This document shows, in pieces, positions 1-12,311 of a stretch of 64,000 nucleotides of DNA; within the stretch, counting starts at the first letter, position 1; each line of letters starts with the position of its first letter. A program made the position numbers and the translations under genes. The notes below the pieces were generated by a model that was given only the letters and a program-made list of their open reading frames with translations, was not told the origin of the DNA and did no database searches. The stretch lies in NCBI GenBank assembly GCA_022393335.1, contig JAJEKB010001328.1, positions 1 through 64,000 of the forward strand. The letters are read 5' to 3'. This stretch comes from Macrotrachela quadricornifera (lineage: Eukaryota; Rotifera; Eurotatoria; Philodinida; Philodinidae).

Positions 1-67
1 TGTCAATCAATGTAAATTAGATTTTGAAATATTTATCATGTTATTCTTTCTTTTTTTTTTAATCTAG

Positions 68-210
68 ATCCTGGCGGTAGTAAATCACGTCGTTTAATAT
101 CACAATTACGTGGTAACAGTTCATCATCGAAAGCATCATTACGAACAGTAGTTAGTTGTTTTTATATTGTCTATCAAATTGTTCTTGTCGCACTTGTTGC
201 ACTATCGTAA
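68..210 (+). CDS. C-terminal exon of an unknown protein, 5' part outside window
   Basis: A pyrimidine-rich 3' splice site ends at 67, followed by 47 open codons to a TAA at 208-210. The first two bases complete a codon begun in the previous exon. The peptide is Ser/Arg-rich (it includes SKSRRLISQLRGNSSSSK) and then turns into a strongly hydrophobic tail of about 20 residues, which could be a C-terminal membrane segment. Bases 1-67 are intron. I do not recognise the family, and the piece is too short to assign a function. That it is coding rests on the splice signal and on its unlikeness to the flanking AT-rich DNA. Confidence 0.5.
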
Positions 211-843
211 AAATATATATATATATATATATCTATGCATAAATTTATTATTTCAGATGTTGCGGATTTTTCACAATGACTTGTGAGTTGAAAGAAAGGA
301 ACAAAATAACAACAGGTTGTTCTTTTGTCTCTATTTGATATTTTATTTTTAATGTGTCTACTCAATCATACTTGTTAGTTTATTAGCTGACGTAATAAGC
401 ATTCATGAAAAAAAAAACGTCTACAATTATTACTTTCTAAAATTTCTAGAAAATTTTATTATATAACTATGATTATCATTTCTATTTAAAATGTAAATGA
501 ACTTTTAAGACAAAATATATAAAATAATGAAAAGAAAATAAAACTAAAAAGTAAAAGAAATCAAATCAGTCGTCTCTATTTTCTGTTTATGTTTATATAT
601 TAAAATATAGACTAGAAAGTGTAATTTATCTTTATAACTGGTCATTATTTGTTATATGTACATTTATCTATTCTGACGAACGAAAAATAAAAGAAAGAAA
701 AATAGATAATCATATAATTTATTATCACGACACTTTTGATTTTCTTCGACTAGTAAACAGACGCAAATATATTCATCTTTATATTAAACAAGTATGATGA
801 TTATAATCGAGGTAATTATATAGAAAACTTTTGTTATTATAGA
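211..843. other. Gene-free spacer
   Basis: AT-rich spacer with a short (TA)n run near 211-233. I see no ORF with coding character, RNA gene or repeat pair. The promoter of the following gene presumably lies in its right half, but no clear element can be named. Confidence 0.5.
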
Positions 844-1713
844 ATGTTTTTCAATACAATTATTGCCTTGATATTCTGCATTTGTGCAGTAAATATTAAT
901 GCATTACACAAATGTACAGGTCCAGCACATGATTCTCATGATGATTTTAAAGTAAAATATGATGCAGCACCAATCGTTGCTTATGGATCTGTAATTGATA
1001 TAAGAAATACTGCAGTAACATTCAAAGTTAATTGTACACTTAAAGGTGATTTACATGCTTCAACCATCGAACTTTCTCAATTTTGTTAGTATATTTCAAT
1101 TTTATTAAAATAAATTTATTTAGCTTATTTTTTATATAATTTTTCTAGCTGATGTAACAAATTTCACTGAATGTCATTATTTAACAGCAAATAAAAACTA
1201 TATTGTTTTTCTTGAATCAATGAAAACAGCTGGTCCTGATGGTAAAATTCTTTTTCGATTAGCTGATATGGAAGAAATTGATATCAATAGTAATACACTT
1301 ACTAATTTTCTTACAAATGAATGTGATGATGAAGATGATCATGGAAATGAAATGACTATGTTTTTTGCTCATAATAATCATAAATGTGGCGAATTTACTG
1401 CTACTTGTAATAGTTAGTATAAAAATATAATTTAAATTAAAAAAATTTTATATTAACAAAATTTTTAGAAATGACAAAAACAGCACTTTCTGCACTTAAT
1501 TATCCACCATTAACAAAAGATACAACATTTTTAGGTGGATATAGTAAATCATTACCTATACCAAAACCAAATTCAAATGGTGATGAAACAATTTCTGGTA
1601 AATCTAATGGTGGTATTAGTGATGAAATATATCGTGGTAGTGCAACAGTTACAAATATATGGATGCCAATTATTATATTTATGTTTGGTTTAACTATGAT
1701 ATTCAAGAATTAG
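844..1713 (+). CDS. Small secreted, probably GPI-anchored protein with NTR/OB-like pattern
   Basis: Three exons, 844-1084, 1149-1412 and 1469-1713, sum to 750 bases (249 residues). The start Met opens a signal peptide (residues 1 to about 20, MFFNTIIALIFCICAVNINA). The mature part has a hydrophobic-strand pattern (PIVAYGSV, then VTFKVNCTLKG, later NYIVFLES) resembling netrin-like/OB-fold inhibitory domains, with conserved-looking cysteines. An acidic Asp/Glu/His stretch follows. The last about 17 residues are hydrophobic (IWMPIIIFMFGLTMIF) and end almost at the stop, as in GPI-anchor signals. It is tail-to-tail with DCPS, 232 bases apart. The domain call is inference from spacing only; no named family is certain. 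Confidence 0.7.
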
Positions 1714-1945
1714 ATAAAAAAGACATTTATTAGAAAACAATCTTTGTATTTGTTAGAGTATCTCTTCATTTTTCTTTTTTTTTCTTTTACTCTTATTATG
1801 GTTAGTTTACGTTCATTTTGAATGTTTTGAAATATAAGATCGTTATTTATTAGAACAACATTCATAAGAATTTTTTTTTCTATTTATCTGCAATCAAACA
1901 AGAAAAGAATAACAGATCACCGATATTTTTATATCTGACTATTCA

Positions 1946-3069
1946 TCAGTTTTCGTTTTTTGGTTCATCTTCTTCTAAAAGTTTATAAAGTGGATCATTA
2001 ATAGCAACTTTATAATATAATGTTTTAGTTTGATAATAATTATTTTGTAATTTTAAATTATCAATAACATCTTGTATAAGATGTGCACGTTCAACTTCAC
2101 AACCACATGTACGATCTTGTAATGATGCAAAATGAACATGTAAATGATAAAATGTTGGTGGATAATGAAAAAAAGCACGAATAGTTTTTGAAGATATACC
2201 ATATTTTGATAATAAAAATTCCTAAAAATTAAATTAAATTAATAAAATAAAAATTATTTATTTTACTGTTGTTTTTTCATATAAAGATTCAAGTATTGGT
2301 ATATGTTCAGGTTTTAAATCTCGTATACTATGTATATCATGTGTTTTAACAAGACCTAATATATGAAATGATTCAATAGATTTTCCATCCCACATTATAT
2401 CAGGTAATATAATAAATTGATCTGTTTCAAATAAAATTCGTTCACGTTCAGATTTACCATCAATTATATTATAAACCCATTGTGCATTAAGTTGATTTTT
2501 TTCAATATATGGTCGAACGATTGTTTCATAACGATTAGCTGTTTCTGTTATAAGACAAAATTGTTTTTTAGAATATTTTTTTATATGTAATGGTGTTGCA
2601 GGATAAATAAATGCTAATTTAATATCTAAAAAATTTTTAATTATAAATAAATTAATCGAAAGATAGCGAATCTTATCTAATTATCAAACTGGAATCCTCT
2701 AGTTATGATGACTTGATGTAATTATTCTCCTCCAAAAACCTTTTTTCATTTTCTTTAAATCAATTCGTTTCGTTTTGAATGAGCAAAAAGCTATTAAACA
2801 ATTCTAAACATACCATTACATGCTGATCGTGCTTCAACTGTATATTTATGATAGATATCATTAACAAAATCAACGTTAAATTTTTGTTCATCATCTTTCA
2901 TTAATTTTACAATATTATCAAATTGAAATGGTGTTTTTTGTAAAATAAGTACAGCAGATTGTTTTTCACCATTATTTTCTTCAACTTCAGCTTCAATAGT
3001 TGCACATTTTGATTCATTATCATCGTTTAAAAGTCTTAATAATTTTACATTTTTATTCCATCCTTCCAT
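1946..3069 (-). CDS. DCPS: Scavenger mRNA-decapping enzyme DcpS (m7GpppX diphosphatase)
   Basis: Exons read on the minus strand are 3069-2814, 2625-2267 and 2221-1946, 891 bases in total (296 residues). DcpS hydrolyses the m7GpppN cap left after 3'-5' mRNA decay. The C-terminal exon carries the HIT signature HLHVHF (His231, His233, His235), the middle His being the usual nucleophile. The middle exon holds the family's stretch around YPAT and QWVYNIID, followed by RDLKPEHIPIL. It is shorter than animal DcpS (about 337 residues), mainly at the N-terminal swap domain. Start: the Met at 3069 opens the first exon, and no upstream exon is visible. The first intron is 188 bases, the second 45. The identification is from motif order and is very secure. 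Confidence 0.95.
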
Positions 3070-3740
3070 GATGATGATCTGAAAAAAAATATATTATTCT
3101 TTTGAAAGTTCGTTCGCTCAAAAATTGATCTCAGATTCAAGCACATTGAAATTACATGAAACTTTCGACATATATTCTTTTTTATTAACAATCATCAGCT
3201 ACACTTTCAGCCGTCGAACAATTGTTATGTTAGAGTGGCGCCTAACTTTTCTCATCTCTTTCGACGCTTCACATAAAGAAACAATCATAATCGATCTTCG
3301 AGATCATATTATTACAAATACAACATTTTTTAAGCGTACGGATATAGTAAAGAAAGAAAGATTAATTTTGTGTCTTTGGTAAACATTGGAAAAATTAAAT
3401 GTCTATAACAGAGGCTGAAAGAAAATTTTGATTTGCACGCTCGTGAAAGCATATACTTGGAAAAAACGGTCGTTGGAAGTGAATCAAATTTTTTTGTATC
3501 ATTCAAAGTCGACACTGTCAATGCATTCAGTTTCGAATTACATCGACAGTAGTGACATTGGATTACAAAACATTAAAAATCATCAAATATCTTCCCCGAA
3601 AAATTGACTATTTGAATAAAAGTCATAATGTTTCTGGAAGATCAAACTACGAAGTATTCTTCCATATATCTAATTTCATTTCAATTTGAACTCTTGTTTA
3701 TTAAATAGAAGTATATTTCAATTAGAAAAAAAAAGAAGAA
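3070..3740. other. Upstream region of DCPS
   Basis: Non-coding AT-rich DNA between the DCPS start and the foldback element. Short open frames here lack coding character. No recognised repeat or RNA gene seen. Confidence 0.4.
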
Positions 3741-3742
3741 TA

Positions 3743-5472
3743 GAGTCAGATGGGGTAAATTCGTAATAAAAATTAATCGTGTTCTTTATAATTGATATAA
3801 CTTTTCTATTTTTCAATATTTTAAAAAATTTTCTTCACAAACCATATAGAGAAAATTTTTCTCTATCGATCTATGAAATCAGTTTTTCAATATCTATTAC
3901 CAGAAAGTAGCTACGCCAAGTTTTCTGAGACCTGTATTCAAAATTACGAATTTACCCCATCTGGGGTAAATTCGTAATCATGCATAAGAGATGGGGTAAA
4001 TTCGTAATCTCAGCTATTTTTAGCTTGATGAGAAAAAGTATATTTATTAGTGTTCTACTCATCGGTTTGTGAAAATCTTTTCACTAGTAGATACACGAAG
4101 ATTTCCTTTATGGTACTAGAGTATTTGTAGGCTTTTTATTCAACATTTTTATTATTAAAAAGATCTTTTCAAAACAGCTATTTAAAAAAAAAAATTACGA
4201 ATTTACCCCATCTGGGGTAAACTCGTAATCGTGTTGAAACAAGTGGGGTAAATTCGTAATCTCTATTAAATTTACTGGCAACAATAAAACAAAAGTTTTT
4301 CTTAGATAAAAAAAGATTTCTTCAATATTGTTTTTAGAAAAATGTTCGTCATAAAAAACTCTATAAGACTAAAGTATTTCTTTACCTTTTTTTGATTATA
4401 ATAAGTGTATTATTTATAAAGCAAAGGCAAAGTAATGGAAAGGTCATTTTTTGACCAATGATATTTTTCAAAAAGAATAGCATATTCGGAATCAGCATCA
4501 AATTCTGAGTAAGATTATGTTTTGTTTTCTATAAAATTCCAACTTTCATTTTTCATGGAGTCATTTGGTACCTGTAGGGGACCCCAGAAATACAGAAGAA
4601 AATTTTTTTTTTTATTTTTCTTGAAATCTCCGTTATTATACCCAATATTTAATGCTGATTTCAAATATCATCTTCATTTTGTTCCTAAGTTAGATTTTAC
4701 TGCCCAAATGCTGGAATTACCAGTGTAGGTTTTCACTCTTGCTATGTATGTGGGGCATTTTTACTATTAGATTAATTTATGAAAAAAAAAGAAGATGATA
4801 TTTGAAATCAGCATTAAATATTGGGTATAATAACGGAGATTTTAAGAAAAATAAAAAAAAAAATTTTCTTCTGTATTTCTGGGGTCCCCTACAGGTACCA
4901 AATGACTCCATGAAAAATGAAAGTTGGAATTTTATAGAAAACAAAACATAATCTTACTCAGAATTTGATGCTGATTCCGAATATGCTATTCTTTTTGAAA
5001 AATATCATTGGTCAAAAAATGACCTTTCCATTACTTTGCCTTTGCTTTATAAATAATACACTTATTATAATCAAAAAAAGGTAAAGAAATACTTTAGTCT
5101 TATAGAGTTTTTTATGACGAACATTTTTCTAAAAACAATATTGAAGAAATCTTTTTTTATCTAAGAAAAACTTTTGTTTTATTGTTGCCAGTAAATTTAA
5201 TAGAGATTACGAATTTACCCCACTTGTTTCAACACGATTACGAGTTTACCCCAGATGGGGTAAATTCGTAATTTTGTTAGAGGTGTTCAAAAAAACAATC
5301 ACAACAACATTATAGAACTAGATATCGAAAAACTAATCTCACAGATCGATAGAGAAAAATTTTCTCCATATGGTTTGTGAAGAAAATTTTTTAAAATATT
5401 GAAAAATAGAAAAGTTATATTAATTATAAACAACGCGATTAATTTTTATTACGAATTTACCCCATCTGACTC
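3743..5472. mobile_element. 1.73 kb foldback (palindromic) transposon with TA target duplication
   Basis: The two ends are inverted copies beginning GAGTCAGATGGGGTAAATTC, each flanked by TA (3741-3742 and 5473-5474), as in Tc1/mariner-type insertion. The outer arms (3743 to about 3905, and about 5310 to 5472) match at over 90 percent by eye. The inner arms (about 4196-4676 and 4791-5270) are nearly identical. The centre is an unpaired spacer of about 114 bases. The left arm has roughly 240 extra bases. The 17-mer TGGGGTAAATTCGTAAT or a one-base variant recurs about eleven times in both orientations, probably as subterminal transposase-binding repeats. No transposase is encoded, so it is non-autonomous. 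Confidence 0.9.
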
Positions 5473-5628
5473 TATATAAAATATATCTATCAATGAAGAA
5501 AGATACTAAATGTTTGTTTTTTTCTACAAAAAAAAAAAGCAAAAATAAAAAAGGAATATATTGAGAATAAAAAAATGCTGGAATTATCAAAAAGTAAAAA
5601 AAAAAAGAAAAGTTAATTTTAGTTAGAT

Positions 5629-6676
5629 TTATTTTTTGTTTGCTCGTTCAGCTTTATCAATTGCAGCCATATCAAGTGCAGCTGTATAAAGATGTATTAA
5701 ACTAATTATTTGTTTTAATATCATTATAGGTGTTACACTATAGAGAATAATACGCCAAAGACCTATTGAATAATCTTCATATGTAATTACTATTAATATA
5801 TAAAATAAATAAATATATAATATTTTTAATAATATATATTTTTAACCTGCAGGACCTTCACCAAAATAAAGCATATAAATCATTGAAAACCAAAGTTCAT
5901 TACCAGCACACATAGTAAAAAGAACTTTCTAAAATAAAAATTTAAATATTAATAAAACAAAAAAAAATTCAAGTTTTATGACATACACGCGATGTATAAT
6001 AAAGACGAAGGACAGGATTACCTGAAAGATCTATTTTTTTATGACTTTCGGAACCTTTAACTGTTGCACTAATTAAAAAAAATAGGAAAAAAGGAATATT
6101 TATTTAATTAAAAATAAATATTTTATTTACGCATGTAAATGTAGCCAATGACTAGCAATATCAATTGCTGCCCATAATTGAAAGAAAAGTGCCCATTTTG
6201 GATAAAACATTGCCAAAACAAAACATAAACACATTGTTGAACATCGATCAGTAAGCATATCAAACATAGCACCAAATTTCGTACCTAAATTTTTAATAAT
6301 ATATATTTTTTCTTCTTTTATATCAATTTATTTACATTGATTAAATGCTCGAGCAGCATGACCATCAATTGCATCAAGAAATTCACTTGTTAAATAACAT
6401 ATAATTGTAATTTTTGGATCTGTTGGCATAAAATAAAATGAGATTATCGAAAGAACAACACGTACATAACCTAAAATTAACAAAATATAGATCTATTCAA
6501 TCAGTTGATAGAATCTTTACTGATATAAATTCATTTTTTAAAAATATTTCATTATACTTACCAATTATATTTGGTATAAATAAAAAAATATTATTTGTTT
6601 TAAATAATCCTTTAGATGTATTAATCGTTTGAGATTGTTCATTTAATCTTTTCTTTATTGACATATTACTTGCCAT
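5629..6676 (-). CDS. CDIPT: CDP-diacylglycerol--inositol 3-phosphatidyltransferase (PI synthase)
   Basis: Six exons on the minus strand (6676-6562, 6470-6336, 6284-6131, 6068-5987, 5928-5847, 5789-5629) total 729 bases, 242 residues. The enzyme makes phosphatidylinositol from CDP-diacylglycerol and myo-inositol in the ER membrane. The CDP-alcohol phosphotransferase motif D-G-x2-A-R-x8-G-x3-D-x3-D is complete (Asp74, Gly75, Ala78, Arg79, Gly88, Asp92, Asp96). Family landmarks around NIFLFIPNIIG, SFYFMP, MLTDRCSTMCL, HWLHLHA and CAGNEL are all in order, with several hydrophobic segments. The N-terminus has about 25 extra polar residues before the conserved start. All five introns are short (45-91 bases). 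An upstream gap of almost 1 kb separates it from the next gene. Confidence 0.95.
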
Positions 6677-7662
6677 GATATTATCTAAAAATAAAAATCT
6701 TTATTAAATCAAGTTATAATATCATCTTTAGAATGAAGCGAAGTAAATTTTTGTATGAATACGTTTTGTAATATACATCGATATCATACTATAATCAATT
6801 GTTTACATAACCGATTTTTCAATCATTTTCTTCTTTTTAAAGTTGTGAATTTTTATGATATATCTCGTATTGATAACATAGAATTTTGTTTATTTTAAAA
6901 ACAAAAGGTGTCAATTGTCGAGCTTTTCACACTGTATCTTTTGATATTCTTTTGTTTTTTGTATAAATAAAGCATTGATTAACGAAAATTTAAATTGCAA
7001 TTCACAGCTGTTTTATACGTTCCATTCGTTATTTTTTCGACTATCTGCTATTAATAATAGTTTTCTCTTTTTTTTATATAATTGATATCAAATGTATATT
7101 TTGTATACATTCAAGTATTAATCGAAATATCCTCTGTTGTTATAGCAATGAATATATATATATATTACATAATCTAGAGAATATGTAAGCAATTAAAATG
7201 AATATACTTTCATTTTCTTCATCATATTTAAAAATGAATCGATCAAGAAGAAAGAAAGAAAAAAACCGAAAAGATAGAGAGAGAGAGAAAGAAAGTCGTT
7301 TCTTTTTATTTCTTGTTTATACAGCAACAACAAATGAAAAAGAAGAAGAAGAACAAACAAAAAAAGAAACAAGATCTATCTGTATTTTCCAAAAAGACCT
7401 TTCCTTCTTTTCTTTTTTTTATATATTTTAGTTTTAAATTTTTTTCAAACAATACAATGACAAAACAACGAAGAAGAAGAAATCTATCCATTGACAAAAA
7501 CTGAACATACATATATATATATATATCTATCTAAAAGCATCAGATACGAATAAACACAAAAGACACACATATAAGGTGGTCATAGAATTGACCTTGACAA
7601 TAAAGTAATAGGCAGCAAGAATAAAGAGAAAATTTAACATATACAAATATATTCAATATATA
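6677..7662. other. Low-complexity intergenic region
   Basis: Between the CDIPT start and the 3' end of the next minus-strand gene. It contains purine-rich AAAGAAGAAG-type low complexity (about 7220-7500), open in several frames only because of composition, and a (TA)n run near 7512-7532. No supported gene. Confidence 0.5.
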
Positions 7663-8859
7663 TTATTTTCTTGGTCGTAATTTTCGTACATATTCTTCAC
7701 TGAGTGGTGGTTCAGGTGTTTTTTTATTTGCACTTGTTCGAGCTTTTTTTGTTGGTGTTTCACTTTCAATTGTACTAACATCATTATCAATATCATCATT
7801 TGAATTTTTGCCTTTAGCATTTTTAGGTGTATTTGCCGCGGCTCCACGTTTATTACGTGTTGATGGAGAAACATTTTTTGTTTTACCTTCATTTATATCA
7901 TCTGTAATATTACTGTCTATACACAAAAAAAAGAAGAATATCAATTAAAATTTAAAATATTAAAAATTAATATATTTACCAGATGTTGAATTTGGTTGAA
8001 TAGTAGCGGCTTGGCGTTTTGTACGTTTTGAGGATTCAGGTTGATTTGCTGCTGTTGTTGTTGTTGTTGGTGGTGGTGGTGCTGGAGTTGCATTAGTTTC
8101 ATCAATAGTTTGATTTTCTTCAGCGTTTGTTGATGAAGTTGGAACCGCTTTTCTACCACGTGCTGATTGACGTGTTGGTGTTGGTGCTGGTGTTGCAGCA
8201 GGTACTTTAGCTTTACCACGAGAAGACTATTTTAATATAAAAAATAAAATAAAATAATATAAAATTTTTAATATTTTTTTTCTTACTTTGCTTTTAGGTT
8301 CTGGTGTTTCAGATTCCATTGCTACAGGTGCCTGTGGAACGTTATCATCAGATGTTGTTGTTGTTTCAACAACAGGAGTAGGTGCAGTATCAACAGCAGG
8401 AGGTGGTGCAGTATCAACCACAGTTGTTGATGCAGATGATGTACCTTCGTTAGTAGTATCCATTGGTGATGATGATACTGGCTTAGGTTCAGTAGATAAA
8501 ACATTTGATTCAACTTCATTTATTTTTTCATTCACAGTTAATTCTTCAGTTGATTTAATAGTATTATCTAATTCACCTGTTGGTTTTTGATTTTGTCCAT
8601 TAAGATGTGTAGTTGATAAATCTTCTGCTTCAGTATTTGTATTAATAGTGTCTGCTGTATTATTATTAATATTTTCATTTAATGATATTTTATTATTTGT
8701 TGTATCATTTTGTCCATTAATCATTGGTTCTGATGATGATACTACTTTTTCATTATCACTAATATCATTATTTGTAGATGATTGAGTTTTTTGAGAAATT
8801 AATCCAGTACCAAATACAGGTTCAGTTGTTGATGGTGTAAATTCATCGGTAGATTGCAT
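7663..8859 (-). CDS. Disordered, probably nuclear protein with AT-hook-like basic patches
   Basis: Three exons (8859-8287, 8226-7980, 7916-7663) sum to 1,074 bases, 357 residues. The N-terminal 190 residues are Ser/Thr/Asn/Glu-rich and acidic. The middle holds a Pro/Thr-rich stretch and basic patches (SSRGKAK, SARGRKAV, KRTKRQ) that look like nuclear localisation or weak AT-hook motifs. The C-terminal part is mixed charge and ends in SEEYVRKLRPRK, the most conserved-looking segment. No globular domain is visible. Codon-repeat slippage (CAA/ACA/GTT runs) explains several long open shadow frames on both strands. I do not recognise a family. A chromatin-associated role is only a guess from composition. 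Confidence 0.75.
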
Positions 8860-11152
8860 TTTTTTTTTATTTTTAAATAGAAAGAAATCTAAAATAAATA
8901 AAAAATGAGTTTGTTAAGTGCATGGATTTTTATATATTTTATGTTGTTGAAATATTAATAATAATTATGTAACACTGGTAAATTTTTGTTGGAAAAAAAT
9001 TATTTTATGAAATCAAAATAAAAAAACGGAGTTGTAAAATATTGTTTATTTTTCTATATATAATCATTCTTTTACTCTCATTCTTAATCACTTGCTATTT
9101 TTGTCTTTGTTTAATTTTAAGTGCATAAGTATGTCAATGAATGATTTGAAAATGAGACAATAAAAAGAAAAAAACGTAGAGAATTAATTTTGATTTAAAT
9201 AGATAAAAATTTAATAGATTAATACTAATAAATCTTTGAAATAATGTAATAATGTGAAAATATACTAAAAACAAGACATAAAAATAAAAAGCTGTCCTCG
9301 CACGTCAAACGCATCTTAAAAAAATGGCGACTATCACTACTACGTTTGGTCGTTGTTATTTATATATATTTCTTCCGTCATATGAGTCATAAAGTCTGTT
9401 CTTTTCTTTCTATCTGTCTGTCTGTCGATATGTGGAGGAAGTGGGTATTCAACGGATGGATGATAGAAAGAAAAAAACTATTGATTTATCGTATTTAATT
9501 TTGAAAAAAAAATATGTGGCGCTAGATTATGATAACATTTAAATATTTTAATTTAATTTTTAAAAGAAAAAACACAATTCATCATATCTCAAAAATGATG
9601 ACGAAAATAGAGATTATTATCTGCATTCTAGGTATATGATACTTGATAAATCCTTTACTAGATATATGCGCAATTTCGTATTGAATTAAATGAAAAATTT
9701 TATGAACGACATGAACTTTTCAATTCAATTATTGGATATTTGAAGTTTAGTGAATAAGTCTGTGAAACACTAATGCTTGGTTCAGTAATACATAAAGGAT
9801 GTAATTGTACTAAATGATGAATTTATTATTTTTACTAGAGAGAAACAATAACAATGATAATAATTTTATTCTTATAATTGATACTAAAAATATCAGTTAT
9901 ACTTGAGGATCTCTATGGTTTCCGAAATTGAGAGGAGCTAAATTTTTCATAGATGCAATTAAAAACTTAAATGGAATGAATTATTCAGAGCAGAGATCAT
10001 ATAACATTTTTTTCAATCTCATAACTTCATGAAATTCTTCTTGCTTTGAGTCTAGTTTCATATGCAACGCAGATTCAGACACATTTCAATTTCTAGAATG
10101 TATTTTCCAATGTAATCTACAGACATTTCTTAATATTTTTACTGTTGAAGGTGGCTATGGTTATGACTGTTAGACGATAGTGAAATATGTTTTAAGCTTC
10201 ATTTTGAAAATTAGATTCGACTGCATCTTATTTCTCCGAAAAGTAATCTGAGATTGCGCCAACAGATTAAGGCTGCCATTTCTTATTTTTCACATGAGGT
10301 ATATCATTAGGATGCATAATTTTTCTCCTGAAATAAAAAATTAAATTGAGAAAATCGATGAAATAAAATTTCCTTTGTAGAAAACGAAATAATATTTGAT
10401 TGTTTTTATCGTTTGTTTTTGCTCAAAAAGCTTTATACTAGTTAATTCAAAAGTTCAAAATCTTTAATTATTTTTCATCAATTTATAAAATTTTATCTTT
10501 TTGTCAATTAATGAAAATATTTTAATTTAGATAGGAGAGATGACTTGTGCGGCACAGAATGATTGTGATTTAAAACCATCCGTAACATAAATATTCGTTC
10601 TAACTTTTGTTGAAATATGCGACACTGTTGAAGATCCGAATGATCGATTTCATATCACTGAATAATATGAACCTTCAATATTTTGCAGAATAACGAGAAT
10701 ACGAAAAGGATTATTGATGCGATTTATATAAAGCAAAAAAAATAGCACTTTTTGTAGAGTAGATCTTCTCGCTACAAATTGATATATAATACAAAGATTT
10801 CAACTTTTAATTCTAGGTTCTATTAATTAAAATAGTAAAACGTATTGAAAATGTTCTCACTTATTTTTTCATTATCTATCATTTTCTTTTCTTGTGATAA
10901 TAGTAACTCTTGGTACATTAGCTATATGTCCTTTTAAAATCGATAAGATTAATTGTTAAACAATACGATATTTAAAAAAAAGTATCATGGATATTATATT
11001 TTTAATGATCCATCATTAAATAAAACAATGAATATCATATAAGATGAATGTGATTTTCAAACAATAAATAATGACAACATATTATAGTGATGTTAAAAAG
11101 ATTTGAGAAAAAATGTAAATGATTATTTAAATACATAGATCAATATTAAAAG
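8860..11152. other. Gene-free spacer of about 2.3 kb
   Basis: AT-rich DNA dense in stops in all frames. Apart from a short TCTG/TCTA run near 9411-9425 I see no gene, RNA or clear repeat pair. Confidence 0.4.
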
Positions 11153-12286
11153 ACATATATATGAATGAATTGCAACTTTTTGGTACAATTAGGATATTAG
11201 CTGCATTTCGCTAATAACTTTTGTTCTACAAGATTGATGTCGACAACTTTTTTATATGTTATTAGTCTCTGTGCGCCCCATTGGCACACCAAATTCCAGC
11301 TCTCTGGCTTACACCATCGTGGCCTTATAAGTCTCATATAGTAAAATAATCGTATATATAGATATCGAGATGCACTACGAAAAAGACATTCTTTTAGTAC
11401 GAAAAAAACAGTAAAAATTTAATGAAAAGTCCATTTTGTACAACCTGGAACACTCTTTCGAACGCTATATCTTTTGTATACCTTTTTCCTTTCTTTAACG
11501 TCGATTTGCTTCAGATACCTATTATCCATTTCAAAATAGAATGTGTTGACTCGAGAACGCGAGTAGCTAGGTACCTGCGATTTTCACCAATCGAAACAGG
11601 AGATAAGGACACTTCTTTTTCTCCTATATTATATAAGACGAAGCCCTTTTAAAGCTAATTATTCTCGAGAAACATGCAACAGAATGCATGATAATGACCT
11701 GCCATCTGGATAAAATTTTGATTTTGATCTTCGATTTAGATAGAGAGACTTGAGATCTATAGTTCAATATGTAATACAAAGGATTGTCTTATTGCACTGT
11801 AACGTTGAGCAAGTAGAATCATGTGTCTATATGCGCAAAAAATTGAGAATTTCACAGATATTTTTACATTTCGATGAAAATGTAATGAAAAGTGGGGAAA
11901 TGTATTGTAATTTCAAGTTCCTCTATCTAAATCGAAAGTCAAAATCAAAATTTTATCCAAATGACAGGTCATTTTCATGCATTCTTTTGCATGTTTCTCG
12001 AAGAAGATGAAAAGATGCGAATTTGTCTTCTCGAGTTAACACATTGTATTTTGAAATGGATAATAATTACAGCTACTTATTCATTTTTGTGTAGACTCAT
12101 CTTACTGTATGAATAAATCATGAAAAACTCGTTTGTTGTCGCTCAAATTTTTACTATAGATATACTTCTACTGCATAACATAGGCGTAGAATATAATGAA
12201 ATGCATTGCTCAGAAATGGTACAGGCCTATTATCAGTTTTTTTTTGCATTAATTGTACCAAAAAGTTACAACTCACTCATATATGT
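11153..12286. mobile_element. Decayed inverted-repeat element, about 1.1 kb
   Basis: The segment 11153-11191 and the inverse of 12250-12286 match over about 37 bases with few differences (shared core AACTTTTTGGTACAATTA). Further internal pairs lie in inverse order: about 11528-11565 with about 12030-12062, and about 11659-11745 with about 11925-12005. This nested layout is that of an eroded foldback transposon. The arms are clearly more diverged than those of the element at 3743. No transposase frame and no certain target duplication were seen. Confidence 0.65.
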
Positions 12287-12311
12287 ATATATATAAATGA
12301 GGACATTCTCA

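Noticed and set aside
4522..4728. Open frame in the foldback element
   Set aside because: Lies in the palindrome's inner arm and spacer; no domain and no codon signal.
7198..7512. Overlapping open frames on both strands
   Set aside because: Purine-rich low complexity (AAG/AAA runs) keeps several frames open. Peptides are only Lys/Glu or Phe/Leu runs.
8288..8590. Plus-strand 100-codon frame of Val/Ser/Thr/Gly
   Set aside because: Antisense shadow of the disordered protein's first exon, caused by GTT/TCA codon repeats.
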